Positions 18,316 to 29,593 of a stretch of 64,000 bases of DNA are shown piece after piece. The translations under genes were made by a program, and so were the position numbers. This DNA comes from Platanthera guangdongensis (taxonomy: Eukaryota > Streptophyta > Magnoliopsida > Asparagales > Orchidaceae): NCBI GenBank assembly GCA_039583875.1, contig CM077162.1:51797675-51861674 (forward strand), in the 5' to 3' direction. The notes below the pieces were generated by a model, which did not search any database, was not told the origin of the DNA, and saw only the letters and a list, made by a program, of their open reading frames with translations. Within the stretch, counting starts at the first letter, position 1; each line of letters starts with the position of its first letter.

Positions 18316-19018
18316 TGTTGGAGGTTGACTGTTTGACCAGTCAACAAGTCAAAGTTTGGATTTAATATTAGTTTATGTGAGCATTTATTATGAGAGAGTG
18401 TGTGTATTTATGATGAGAGAGTTTTTCTAGTTTTTCTTTGCCTATATAAAGGCCCCCCCACCCCTTGTACATTTTTTGCTGGCTGAAATATAGAGAAAAA
18501 ATCCTCCCATCTTGTTTACAAGCTTGTGAGAGAGAGAGCGCTGCAGCGCAAAGGGAGTTTTGGAAGCGGCCTTGCCGAGCGGGTAGAGGGGCAAGCCGGG
18601 CGAGTTGGAGCTCTCACCGATTTGGGATATCACGCGGTTTGATCTCGCCGAGTTGGGTTTGGTCGCGGCGGTTTGAAGTTCTAGGCGCGCGGTTTGAGTT
18701 CTCGCTGAGTTTGGTGATCTCGCCGCGAGGGGTGCTCGCGGCTTGTACTCGCGGGAGGTGCGCAGCTTGCCGGGTTGGTGATCTCGCAGGAGAGGTTCAG
18801 GGAAGTGCTCGGTCTGAGCTTGCCGCGAGAAGAAGCGGTTGCGGCTTGCGTACTCGCGCGTGGGGGTCTCGCTGCTGAGCTCGCTCGGGCGAGGAAGTAC
18901 TCGCCTAGAGGAGGGAGGTCGCGCGGCTTGGTGGCGGTCTCGCAGTCTGGTGTTGAGGGGAAGTGGAATTGGTTTGTGGAATTGAGTTTCTGCGAAGAGC
19001 TCACTCACGTTTCCAACA
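18316..19018 (+). repeat. RE4 5' LTR (703 bp)
   Basis: It begins TGTTGGAGGTTGACTG and ends TTTCCAACA. The first 45 bp hold four W-box cores (TTGAC twice, GTCAA twice). TATA at 18443-18450. Downstream of the TATA box the leader is GC-rich with many CTCGC/GCGAG motifs. Short frames across it are not genes. Confidence 0.97.
18443..18450 (+). promoter_or_regulatory. RE4 5' LTR TATA box
   Basis: TATATAAA before a C-rich run, about 130 bp into the LTR; the 3' LTR has the same box at 23392-23399. Confidence 0.75.
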
Positions 19019-19020
19019 AG

Positions 19021-19036
19021 TGGTATCAAAGCGAGG
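19021..19036 (+). other. RE4 primer binding site
   Basis: TGGTATCAAAGCGAGG two bases after the LTR. It matches the initiator Met-tRNA type with one change (AAAG for AGAG). Confidence 0.88.
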
Positions 19037-19082
19037 TTCAATCCCCTGGGAGTTTGCTCGGAAGGTCTCGTGATAAGAAGAG

Positions 19083-20036
19083 ATGGAGATGGGAAGTGGA
19101 ATGTCGGGGCAAGTCCCCAAGTTGACGAAGACCAACTATGGGAACTGGAGCATCCAGATGAGGGTACTACTAGCCTCCAAGGAGTTGTGGGAGGTGGTAG
19201 AGGATGGTGTGGAGGTGCTGACTGCCGAAGCAGAAGCCGCGTTGACGAACGCACAAAGGACAGCACTGAGAGAAGCTAAGAAGAGGGACAAGAAGGCGTT
19301 GTTCATTTTGTATCAAGGAGTAGATGAAGCTACATTCGAAAAGATCTCGGACGCCGAGACTTCGAAGGAGGCATGGGAGATCTTGCAGCGCTCCATGCAG
19401 GGAGTATACAAGGCCAAGAAAGTTAAGTTGCAATCCCTCCGAGGCCAGTATGAGATGATGAGGCTGCAAGGGTCGGAGAAGGTTGGCGACTATGTGACCC
19501 GTCTACGGACGCTCACAAATGAGATGAAGAGAAATGGGGAGACCATAGACGAGGTTAGCTTCATGGAGAAGCTCCTGCTCTCTATATCAAAGAAGTTCCG
19601 ACACGTGGTGGTGTCCATCGAAGAGTCGAAGGACCTCATGGTGATGACGGCGGATGAATTGATAGGCTCACTGCAAGCCCATGAGTACAGGATGGTGCAA
19701 GACGATGAAGAAGTGAGTGGCTTGGGAAAAGCGCTCCAGACTCAGCTAAACTTCGGGGAGAGCTCAGGAAGAGGTGGTGGCTAACGTGGACGTGGCTACC
19801 AAGGAAGAGGTAGAGGAGGAAGAGGTGGTAGAGACCAAGGGAGAAGTCAATCACACCAGAAGGAGTTCGAGCAGAACCAAAGATGGAACGCCGGAGGTAG
19901 AGGAAGAGGCCAAGGCAGAGGCCAAGACAGAGGAGGAAGAGACCAAGGTAGAGGCCAAGGAAGAGGAGGTAGAAGAGACATGTCCCAGACTCAATGCTAC
20001 AACTGTGGCAAGTTTGGGCACATGAGCTACGATTGT
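19083..20036 (+). pseudogene. gag: RE4 gag with one in-frame stop
   Basis: The ATG at 19083 is the first in frame after the PBS. The N-terminus has the Copia gag motif LTKTNYGNWSIQMR, then the UBN2-type helical core (SKEAWEILQ and YVTRLRTLTNEMKRNGE). An RG-rich linker (about 19765-19980) follows, then the CCHC knuckle CYNCGKFGHMSYDC. A TAA at 19782-19784 interrupts the RG-rich linker; the frame is otherwise open into pol, so gag and pol were one polyprotein. Gag packages the RNA in virus-like particles. Confidence 0.9.
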
Positions 20037-23000
20037 TGGGCTCCTCGGAAGGGAGGAGAGGCCAACCACTATGCGGAGACAAGCAACACGGGAGGCGACC
20101 CGATGATGTTCCTTACGGTTCAAGGTACTGGAGGCGGAAGGAATGGAGTGTGGTACTTAGACACCGAAGCCAGCAACCACATGTGCGGAGAGAAGGAGCT
20201 GTTTACGAGCCTTGAACCAAATGGTGGCGAGGTGAGTTTCGGCGACGCCTCAAAGATTGCAGTGGAAGGAAGAGGAGTTGTGGCGGTCGTGTTGAGTGGG
20301 AAGGAGGTTCTCATCAACGACGTCTTTTATGTGCCGGGCTTGAGGAGTAATATCCTAAGCCTTGGGCAGCTGGTGGAGAAGGGCTACCGGGTCTTGTTGC
20401 GGGATGGCACCCTGGCCATGAAGGACAGTCATGGGAAAGAAGTAGTGAGGGTAAAGATGACGGCGAACCGTCTCTTCACTTTGAGCATGGATGTAAAGGA
20501 GACGGCATGTCTCGCGAGGAATGAAGAAGAGGAGGAAGCTTGGCTGTGGCACCACCGGATGGGGCATCTGGGGTTCACAGGCCTGAAGTTGTTGTCTAGA
20601 TCAAAGATGGTGGAAGGGCTGCCTATGATCACACATCCTCATAGGGTCTGTGAGGCATGCACCAAGGGGAAGCAGAGAAGAGAAACATTCGAGGGTGGCA
20701 AGTCCCGAAGGGCGACGAGGCCATTGGAGTTGGTTCACTCGGACATCGCTGGTCCATTTGAAACAACTTCAATCGGTGGAAGCAAGTACTACATCACATT
20801 CACCGACGACTTCAGCAAAAAGTGTTGGGTGTATTTTCTGAAGGAGAAGGCTAAGGCGCTGGAGAAGTTCAAGGAGTTCCGGGCGATGGCTGAGAAGGAG
20901 AGTAGTCAACCGCTGAAGGTGCTCAGAATGGATAGGGGTGGGGAGTACACCTCTAGGCTGTTTGACAAGTACTGTAAGCAATGGGGGATCTCTCATCAGC
21001 TGACGGCGGCATACTCGCCTCAGTAGAATGGCGTGGCAGAGAGGAAGAACCTCACAATCATGAACATGGCACGAAGCATGGTGAAGGGTAAGGGACTACC
21101 GAAGAAGTTCTGGGCGGAAGCAGTACAGGTGGCTGTGTACGTGCTGAATCGGTGCCCTACCAAGAGTGTGAAGTTCAAGACACCGTTTGAGGCTTGGAGT
21201 GGCTGGAAGCCAAGTGTGAAGCACCTGAGGGTCTTCGGGTGTGTGGCCTACGCCCACGTCCCGGACCAAAGGAGGAAGAAGCTGGACGACCGAAGTGAAA
21301 AGTGTATTTTTGTGGGCTACGCTCCTGAGAGCAAGGCTTACAAGTTATACAATCCTGAGACGGAGAAATCCATCATCTCATGAGATGTGGTGTTTGAAGA
21401 AGGAAGCTGCTGGAGCTGGGATGAGGCGGTGAAGAACATCAAGGGGATGTTTTTCGAGGATGATGAAGAAGAAGGTGGAGGAGAGGCTGAAGCGGAGATG
21501 GGTGGAGCGGAGCCACCATCACCACCAAGCGGAGGTCCAAGGGGAGCTCTCACCCCTTACTCTAGTGGTGCAAGCACGAGTGGAAGCGGCCCTGGAGGAG
21601 CTAGCACTTGTGGGAGCAAGGACAACCGCCCTCAGCCCAGGATGCGGAGGCTGGATGAGATATATGAGGAGACGGCACCGGCACTTAACAATTTTTCTTT
21701 GTATTGTCTATTAGCAGATGTCGAGCCGTGCTCCTATGATGAAGCTGCCAAGGAGAAGAGTTGGAGGAAGGCGATGGATGCGGAGATCGCTTCCATAAAG
21801 AAGAACGAGACCTGGAAATTGGTCGACCCTCCTGCTGGCCACAAACCCCTCGGGGTGAAGTGGGTGTACAAAGTAAAGAAGAACAAGGATGGCGGAGTGG
21901 AGAAGCACAAGGCCAGGCTAGTGGTGAAGGGCTATCGACAGGTCCAAGGCGTGAACTATGATGAAGTGTTTGCCCCCGTAGCGCGAGTTGACACCATTCG
22001 GTTGATCATAGCGCTAGCGGCTCACCATGGTTGGAAGATCATGCAGATGGACGTGGTCTCGGCATACTTGAACGGGTACTTGGAGGAAGATGTGTACATC
22101 GAGCAGCCTCCAGGGTACGTTGTGAAGGGGCAGGAGAGGAAAGTCTGCAAGTTAGACAAAGCACTCTACGGGCTGAAGCAAGGGGCAAGAGCGTGGAACG
22201 GAAGGATAGATGCTTACTTGCAAAAGCATGGCTATCAGAAGAGCCCGCATGAGCACGCCCTCTACACCAAGGTGGACCAGGAGGGCAACATGATGATTGT
22301 GTGCCTCTACGTGGACGACATGATTTTCACGGGAAACAATGCTGCTATGTATGAGGAGTTCCGGGGCATGATGAAGAAGGAATTTGAGATGACCGACTTG
22401 GGAGAGTTAAGCTACTTCCTGGGAGTAGAAGTGAAGTAGGGAAAAGATGGGATCTTCATATCCCAGAAGAAGTATGCAGAGGAAATCTTGAAGAAGTTCA
22501 GGATGGAGGATAGCAAGCCTATCTCCACGCCTGCTGACCCGGGGTTGAAGCTGAAGAAAGATTCCAAGAAAGGAGCGGTGGATCCTACCCTATTCAAGAG
22601 TTTGGTGGGCAGTCTACGCTACCTTACCTTCACCCGACCGGACATCATGTATGCGGTCGGAGTGGTGAGCAGGCATATGGAGGAGCCAAAGGAAGACCAC
22701 TTCACGACAGCGAAGAGGATCCTGAGGTACATCAACAGGACAAGAGGTCACGGGCTGAAGTACTCCACTGGAGAGGAGCTGAAGTTAGTTGGATACTCCG
22801 ACAGTGGCTATGGAGGCGATGTGAACGATCGGAAGAGCACTTTCGGGTATGCTTTCAACATGGGAACGGGGGTGTTCTCTTGGAACTCGAAGAAGCAGGC
22901 AACGATAGCTCTATCGTCCTGCGAGGCTGAGTACATTGCAGCAGCAGCTGGAACCTGCCAAGCCATCTTGCTAAGGAATCTGTTGGAGAGCTTGCAGCAT

Positions 23001-23255
23001 GGAGTGGATGGGCCAACGACTATGTTGGTGGACAACATGTCGGCCATCCAGCTCCCGAAGAATCCCGTGCTACATGGACGTAGCAAACATATCGAGACAA
23101 GGTATCATTTTCTAAGGGAGCAGGTGGAGTTGAAGACAGTAGAAGTGAAGTATTGCCCGACCGGAGAGCAAGTCGCGGACATCTTCACCAAGGCGTTGAA
23201 GGTAGACACGTTCCTGAAGCTCAAAGGCAAACTTGGCATGTGCTGCCAAGTTTGA
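20037..23255 (+). pseudogene. pol: RE4 pol: protease, integrase, RT, RNase H with three in-frame stops
   Basis: Continuous with gag in one frame. Protease WYLDTEASNHMCG has Glu in place of the catalytic-site Gly. Integrase: LWHHRMGHLG and CEACTKGKQ zinc region, then VHSDIAGPF, LRMDRGGEYTS and the GVAERKN Glu. RT: KWVYKVK, KARLVVKGYRQ, QMDVVSAYLNG and YVDD at about 22308-22319. RNase H: GYSDSGYGGD, SSCEAEYIA and KHIETRYHF. Stops: TAG 21024-21026 (in SPQ-NGVAE, probably from CAG), TGA 21381-21383 and TAG 22437-22439, all explicable as C-to-T changes. Total gag-pol is 1391 codons including the stop, a normal Copia length. Confidence 0.93.
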
Positions 23256-23264
23256 GGGGGAGTT
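23254..23264 (+). other. RE4 polypurine tract
   Basis: GAGGGGGAGTT directly before the 3' LTR; it overlaps the end of the pol stop codon. Confidence 0.88.
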
Positions 23265-23967
23265 TGTTGGAGGTTGACTGTTTGACCAGTCAACAAGTCA
23301 AAGTTTGGATTTAATATTAGTTTATGTGAGCATTTATTATGAGAGAGTGTGTGTATTTATGATGAGAGAGTTTTTCTAGTTTTTCTTTGCCTATATAAAG
23401 CCCCCCCCCCCCCCTGTACATTTTTTGCTGGCTGAAATATAGAGAAAAAATCCTCCCATCTTGTTTACAAGCTTGTGAGAGAGAGAGCGCTGCAGCGCAA
23501 AGGGAGTTTTGGAAGCGGCCTTGCCGAGCGGGTAGAGGGGCAAGCCGGGCGAGTTGGAGCTCTCGCCGGTTTGGGAGATCACGCGGTTTGATCTCGCCGA
23601 GTTGGGTTTGGTCGCGGCGGTTTGAAGTTCTATGCGCGCGTTTTGAGTTCTCGCTGAGTTTGGTGATCTCGCAGCGAGGGGTGCTCGCGGCTTGTACTCG
23701 CGGGAGGAGCGCAGCTTGCCGGGTTGGTGATCTCGCAGGAGAGGTTCAGGGAAGTGCTCGGTCTGAGCTCACCACGAGAAGAAGCGGTTTCGGCTTGCGT
23801 ACTCGCGCGTGGGGGTCTCGCTGCTGAGCTCGCTCGGGCGAGGAAGTACTCGCCTAGAGGAGGGAGGTCGCGCGGCTTGGTGGCGGTCTCGTAGTCTGGT
23901 GTTGAGGGGAAGTGGAATTGGTTTGTGGAATTGAGTTTCTGCGAAGAGCTCACTCACGTTTCCAACA
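23265..23967 (+). repeat. RE4 3' LTR (703 bp)
   Basis: Same length and order as the 5' LTR. The C run after the TATA box is longer and uninterrupted here. Confidence 0.97.
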
Positions 23968-23972
23968 ATTCT
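23968..23972. other. RE4 target site duplication (right), ATTCT
   Basis: Exact repeat of 18311-18315. Confidence 0.93.
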
Positions 23973-24317
23973 TGCATGAGATTTCTCTCTCCAATTTAAT
24001 TTTAATTTTTGTCTCTTTCTTCGTTTATCTTCTGCCGCATATCAATACATTATATATATATATTTATATTAACATATATGTATATATTGATATATTTATA
24101 TTTATCTATACTATATTAAAAACAAGTACCACTTTGAGTTTCATGGCAAGATAAAAGAGACATCAGGTAAATATAAACCGTTCGATTCATCATATCCGGA
24201 CTGTAAATAAAATATCCCCCAAAAAATCACTCACATTTCTCTCTCCTCAATCTCGATACCAGCAACCCCCTCCCGATTTTACACCCAGCCCCGCCCGTGC
24301 CTGTCACTCGTGTGTGC

Positions 24318-24318
<1 letters not shown>

Positions 24319-24360
<42 letters not shown>
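24319..24360. repeat. (TA)21 microsatellite
   Basis: Forty-two bases of uninterrupted TA repeats. Short Tyr-Ile frames across it are meaningless. Confidence 0.98.
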
Positions 24361-24364
<4 letters not shown>

Positions 24365-24514
24365 TGCCATTAATCATGGTCAAACGTGCAATTTCTTCAA
24401 GACACCGTTCTTGCGTGTTTCCAATTCCCACAAGCTCCTCCTCTCTTCACCGTATCACCTTCCAATCTTCTATGTATTCTCTAAATTTCTTATGTCTTCT
24501 TTGTGTTCTCCTTA

Positions 24515-24519
24515 CGACA
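24515..24519. other. RE5 target site duplication (left), CGACA
   Basis: CGACA before the LTR pairs with CGGCA at 38877-38881 after it: four of five bases match, consistent with an old insertion. Confidence 0.65.
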
Positions 24520-24579
24520 TGTAAGACCCCCCCCCTTTTGCTAAGCTATCGGGTCTTACGCCCAGGATCGCATGTTTTG

Positions 24580-24712
24580 TGGGCTTATATGTGGTATGTT
24601 TTGTGGTCTTGACATTTAATGTCTTCTTTCAAAAGCTTTCACATCTTTGGTGATTCTGTGTGCTAGTTGGGTTGGCGTTTCGTAGTGGCGACCTTCCGAG
24701 CGAAGGTGTCAC
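24580..24712. other. Inverted segment inside RE5 left LTR
   Basis: This stretch aligns to 34514-34640 of the other LTR only as its reverse complement (for example ggcgtttcgtagtggcga here against tcgccactacgaaacgcc there). Sequence on both sides is colinear. RE9 LTRs have the same orientation as the right RE5 LTR at the alignable part, so the left copy carries the change. Confidence 0.88.
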
Positions 24713-25197
24713 AGCATGTGCCAGAATAAAAGAGTATCGAAAAAGATGAACAGAAAGGTAAACGGGTTTATGCCCAGTACATCAGAATCCTCACTACAAG
24801 GTCGCTCGCAGAAATTAGCAAAACTAAACACTCACAGAGCCAGAGCGGGTGCTCCTGAGCTGGACTGGCCCACCCTCCATGTGCACCATGCCCTATTGGT
24901 GCTATCTCTCCGACTGTTGCCTGTCTCCCATCCAAAGCCCCTGAAAAAAATGGTCCACCGACCGTTAGTCAAAAGACTAAGCCTACTATCATCCTCGCCT
25001 CCCCCGCGACTCCTAGGCATCGTGCAGGAAGGAGGATAGGGAAGATATTGAGGTGGAGAAGTGTAAAAGAAGATGGCGGTGGATCTAAGCTAGCAGTGAT
25101 ATAACAGGACTCTAAAGGTGTACAACAGTAATATGATAATATCAAAAGTAAGGCAGTAAAGAAAGAAATTAAGAGAGCAGAGTATAATGAAGAATAA

Positions 25198-25295
25198 CCT
25201 TAACTTATATGAATGCTCATACAAACTTATAAGTTAAGGGGTCTTTTGCAAGGCTCCCATCGTATAAAAAGTCTCATATCATTTTATACGATGGG
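25198..25295. other. Two serial perfect hairpins in RE5 left LTR
   Basis: First: arms CCTTAACTTATA (25198-25209) and TATAAGTTAAGG (25228-25239). Second: arms CCCATCGTATAAAA (25256-25269) and TTTTATACGATGGG (25282-25295). Corresponding hairpins, partly degraded, lie in the right LTR (about 35150-35255) and in RE9 (49566-49800). Confidence 0.9.
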
Positions 25296-28200
25296 GTGTC
25301 AGTTTTATATGCAAGTATGAGTGTAGTGCTTTGTTATGCATGAAATGCTATGTTCACACAAGTGCAACTCACGCACACGACTCTATGAGCACAGACCTTT
25401 AGTTCCCCCATTTTGTAGTTAGCTAAACTCTCAGGTACGCCGCACTGTGGCAAACGGAGATAGTGGGTCTGGCCACCCCACTACTAGGCCGGCATTCACG
25501 CCAACCAAGCTAGACCCTTGTACGCCTCAATGTGAAGAACACACCATGGAGCCTCTGCGTACCATGCTAGAAAATCCACCACTATTTCCTTGGCTATGTG
25601 TGAACGACACTCGCCGAGTTATCGTATCGACGTCGGAGTGAACGATCGTCAAGTAACAAAGACCCACCACCTTATGTTATGCACATGCAAACCGGAATTT
25701 CCGAGCCATAGGCTCCCCGGACTAAACCGTCCGTCAAACCACCAACCGAGACATCGGCTCGCCGGGCTTACCTGCCCATCACTAAAACCATCGAGCCTAC
25801 GGCTCGAGATACCTAACCAGAATCCCACAACAACGGTGAGTGTAAGTGTAAGTGTAACCCTAGAGTATTTCTAATTACTCTTTTATTTCATTTATTCCTA
25901 CGGCTTATGTTAACCTTGGACTGCCCAAGGAATTCCCCGTGAAGGGTTCTCGAAGGCACTAGGAACTATGATTGGTTGAATCCCAAAGCTCCCTTTCTCA
26001 AGGTACTTATATATTATTGGTTAATACCCAATTCCCGATCCCTTTTAATATTATACTAGATCTAACCCAATTTTATTTTGACTCTCTTTCTCTCTACAGG
26101 AAAGACGACCTTTCGTCGATCCCGAGTACCACCTAGCTAACACTAGCCAACCCATCTTTCCCCTCATCATGACTCTTAATGAAACTCACTTTTTCATCTT
26201 ACCAAATCAGCATGCAATACTCTCTACTTCCTATGACCATCCCCCATGTTATCACAATCCCCGCAGTTTTACAAAATGCAGACCAACCTAAGCTATATGA
26301 TGTACACGACAGGAGGTACTCCAAATTTTCATACAAATGGCCTAAGATAATTATTATGGGCCTATCATGACACATTTAGCCTAAATCCAGAGAATTGTAA
26401 TTTTCCTAATTAATTTAGCATTAATTTGATTTTCCCAGAAGTTAGGACATGGGTAATTTGAACATGAGGTACTAGATTTCCTTAAGTTATGACCACCCAA
26501 AATTTAGGAACAGTATATGATAGCAAAATATCAGTGAATTCCAAATTTTCATAGACTTTTATAAAGTTAATAACCTCTAAATAATTAATTCAAATTATTT
26601 CATATAATTATAGATAATGAAGGGAGTACCATAAATTATAGTCCAGAAATTATATAAAAATTACCAGAGCCTTATAATGATTATAAACCACAACTGACTA
26701 AGTTTCATGCAATTCCAAGGTCAGTGAGCCATGTATAAAAATATTTCCAATAATTCTATTAAAGTGCATTTGTGAAAAAAACATTCTTATATATTCATCC
26801 AAATGATATGTGATAATTTTCTAGACTTCATTTTGCCATAAAAAGTTCTCTGCCAAGTAACACAATTTTACAGCAATGTATACTATTTATTATCTATTTA
26901 TCAAAATATGGTGCACTAGTTTATTTTACACATGAACTACTAAGAGGAAATGCCCGAATTATCCAAATAATTTACTAATACCTCTAAATAATATTTAATT
27001 AACCTTGCTAGAGTTTCATATCATTCTAAGTTAATCTAACCATGGTTACTTAAAAATCATCAAAAAGGGCAAGGTGGAGATTATACCTACAAGTATGAGC
27101 TACTGTTTTCTAAACATCCTATAATAAATTTCAGAGGTCAATAGCACTATAAAATTACTTTTACCAAAATTTCATAAGTATCCAAGGTCATAAGACACTT
27201 TATTTATTCCTTAAGGTGTATAGACCTAAATAATTTTCAAATGATTTAAGTGGAGTGCATGTTTCCAAATACTACCAAATTCCTTCATAGGGCATTACTC
27301 CACTCTACGAACCCATGCAGTAAACCCATGCCCAAACATAGCATAAACACCATAGGTTCTTCACAAACCCTAACAGGCTCAATCCAAGGCATGAACTAGG
27401 GCACTAGGTCTCAACCACCCTAACCCATCCCAAACTCTAACAGAGGGTGTCCCTACTGAACTTGAGACTCTAGCCAGATCCCAAACCCATTTGGGTGAGG
27501 ATTGGCCCCTCCATGCCCCAAGAATCCTAAACCCTAAACTCACCCTTAAGGGCCCAAACTTAGTCACATCAAAACTCAATCAAATAATGCTCAAATGGGT
27601 TGAGATTATAATCAACGACTCATGGTGACCCCTAAGACCATCCAGAAAAGTTTTGTAGGTTGGTGATGTAATTAGGCCGCTTATTTAAACTACACATGGA
27701 TTATTAAATTTTACCAAAACTATAGAAACGTTTTCTCCAAAAATTCTCATTTTTGGATATGTCCTAGGTATAGACAAGAATGACTTATTGCCCAAATTTC
27801 AAGTCATTTGGATATGTGGTGAGGTGGGGGCACTCATTTTAATCTCTGACTAGCCCTAAGTATAGACTGCACCATTTTGGGTGCGGAGATCAGACCCCTA
27901 AGTCAAAATGTTTGAAAGAAATTTTAAATTAAAGTAGACTTCAAGGGCTACAACTTTGGTGTTGCTAATTTTTTCTGTTGAAGCATCTAAGTATTTTTAA
28001 TAAATAGAAACATTTACTATAATATGTGTGACAAAACCAAATGAATGAAATTAATTAATCCTAAGATTAAAATCGAAGGAGACACGAATCTTGGCGCAAA
28101 TCATGGGGGATCTGGTCGTCTTCAATGTCCAGCTGATGGTTAAGATTGCCCCATCCTAGAGTCTTTTCCAAGCGCTGTCACCGACCACCCGACCATCTCC

Positions 28201-28798
28201 CCGACCGGCCACCACCACCACCACCTTCGTTGAGGTGGTGGCTATCGCCAGGCGGCGGCACGGCTGCCAGAGAGGCGGTTTCTGGCGAACCCGAGAGGTG
28301 AGAAAAACCCGAAAATTTTAGGAAAAATCTAACTGGATTGGGCTCAATTGTGCCCGTTATCTCTCCTATTTGATATAGGATCCTAGCATCGAGGGAGAGG
28401 GGTTGAAATCGACCTTCAATCATGCTTGCCAACGGGTTTGGTGTTGGTGTTCAATGGCTAGTGGTGGAGACAGTCAAGATTCTGCAACAACACAGTAAAG
28501 TAGCTTGAAACCACCGGGGAAAGGGTCGAAACGACCCCTTGGTGCCCAGTGAAGCATTTAAAGGAAACAGAAAGTGGAGGGGAGGGGTCTTTCTTCATGG
28601 CACCATTAATGGCCACTAATGGCATTTTTGGTCATGGGTGGATACACTTTTCCGGACATTGAATAGCCACCAAAACGACCCCTGGCCATCTCTACACTAA
28701 ATGGAGATTTGGAACAATGCTTTGGAAAATTAGAAAGTGGCCCTTGGTCTCCCTAGGCCGTGAATGCTCTGCCCCCAAAATGCCAATGGCTTGACAAT

Positions 28799-29410
28799 TT
28801 CCGTCGAGCGATGGCCTAATGATTTCCGTCGAGCGATGGCCTGACGATTTCCGTCAAGCGATGGCCTGATTATTTTCATCGAGCGATGGCCTGACGATTT
28901 CCGTCGAGCGATGGCCTAACGATTTCCGTCGAGCGATTGCCTAACGATTTCCGTCGAGCGATGGCCTGACGATTTTCGTCGAGCGATGCCCTGACAATTT
29001 CTGTCGAGCGATGGCCTGATGATTTCCATCGAGCAATGGCCGAATGATTTCCGTCAAGCGATGGCCTTACGATTTCCGTCGAGCAATGGCTTGATGATTT
29101 TTGTCGAGCACTGCCCGATGATTTCTATCGAGCGCTGCCCGACGATTTTCATCGAGCACGGCCTGACGATTTTCGTCGAGTGCTGCCTCACGATTTTCGT
29201 CGAGCGCTGCCCGACGATTTCCATCGAGCACTACCCAACAATTTCCGTCGAGCGCTGCCCGACGATTTCCGTCGAGCGTTGCCCGACAATTTCTGTCGAG
29301 CGCTGCCTGGCGATTTCCGTCGAGCGTTGCCTGGCGATTTTCGTCAGACGCTTCCCGACGATTTCCGTCGAATGCTGCCTGACGATTTTCGTCGAGCGCT
29401 GCTCGAATTT
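28799..29410. repeat. About 25-bp tandem array (about 24 copies) in RE5 left LTR
   Basis: A unit like gatttccgtcgagcgatggcctgac repeats with substitutions about every 25 bp. It lies about 120 bp from the LTR U3 edge. The right LTR has only about seven copies (38582-38756). The array reads open in several frames, but with repeat-like peptides only. Confidence 0.93.
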
Positions 29411-29533
29411 TAGCCCGTACTTTTGGAGTGTTATATTGGGTGTCACGAGACCCTTTAGTACTCCTCAGGGTTTTGTCGTGACCTAGTCATGACAAAACCA
29501 TCTCAGGGGTCTAAAAGTCTGAGGGATGTTACA

Positions 29534-29593
29534 AATCCAAATACATAAAAACAAAAATTTCATCCACGAAATTCTTGTTAGGCCTATGGGGTT
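29534..29593 (-). other. RE5 polypurine-side region with GAAAT inverted repeat
   Basis: Between LTR and chromodomain frame. On the minus strand an AATTTCGTGGATGAAATT-type inverted repeat precedes the LTR, as in RE9 (54064-54081). A clear polypurine run is no longer visible. Confidence 0.6.

Larger units (their letters stand above)
18316..23967 (+). mobile_element. RE4: complete Ty1/Copia element
   Basis: 5652 bp with two 703-bp LTRs, perfect 5-bp target duplication, PBS, one gag-pol frame and a polypurine tract. The LTRs differ at roughly 15 positions (about 98% identity), mostly G/A and C/T changes. Only four in-frame stops and no frameshift were found, so the insertion is fairly recent. 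Lineage within Copia not assigned; the polyprotein is of the kind commonly labelled TNT1-94-like. Confidence 0.96.
23973..24519. other. AT-rich non-coding stretch between RE4 and RE5
   Basis: No coding frame supported. It holds TA-rich simple sequence (about 24047-24110), a Helitron-like start (TCTATACTATATTAAAA from 24105) and a (TA)21 microsatellite. The CT-rich end (24380-24519) resembles a 5' leader or promoter-proximal DNA and may continue after RE5 at 38877. Confidence 0.6.
24520..29533 (-). repeat. RE5 3' LTR (left copy, 5014 bp)
   Basis: Matches 34444-38876 in order. It has an inverted segment (about 24580-24712), two perfect hairpins (25198-25295), an AT-rich body without genes (25870-28080), a GC-rich conserved block (28080-28300) and a U3 tandem array (about 28799-29410). 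Short open frames within it are not supported as genes. Confidence 0.93.

Noticed and set aside
18465..19125. Long open frames in the GC-rich RE4 LTR (also 23588-23957)
   Set aside because: Overlapping on both strands, in an LTR leader, without known domains; explained by GC-rich composition.
23968..24060. Continuation of the RE3 LTR after RE4
   Set aside because: Likely in principle, but there is no second RE3 LTR for comparison and no clear LTR end, so it was not annotated.
24297..24612. Tyr-Ile-repeat frames
   Set aside because: Produced by the (TA)21 microsatellite.
28799..29410. Regular 25-bp array resembling a CRISPR array
   Set aside because: Units are contiguous and degenerate with no unique spacers, inside a plant LTR; it is a tandem array.
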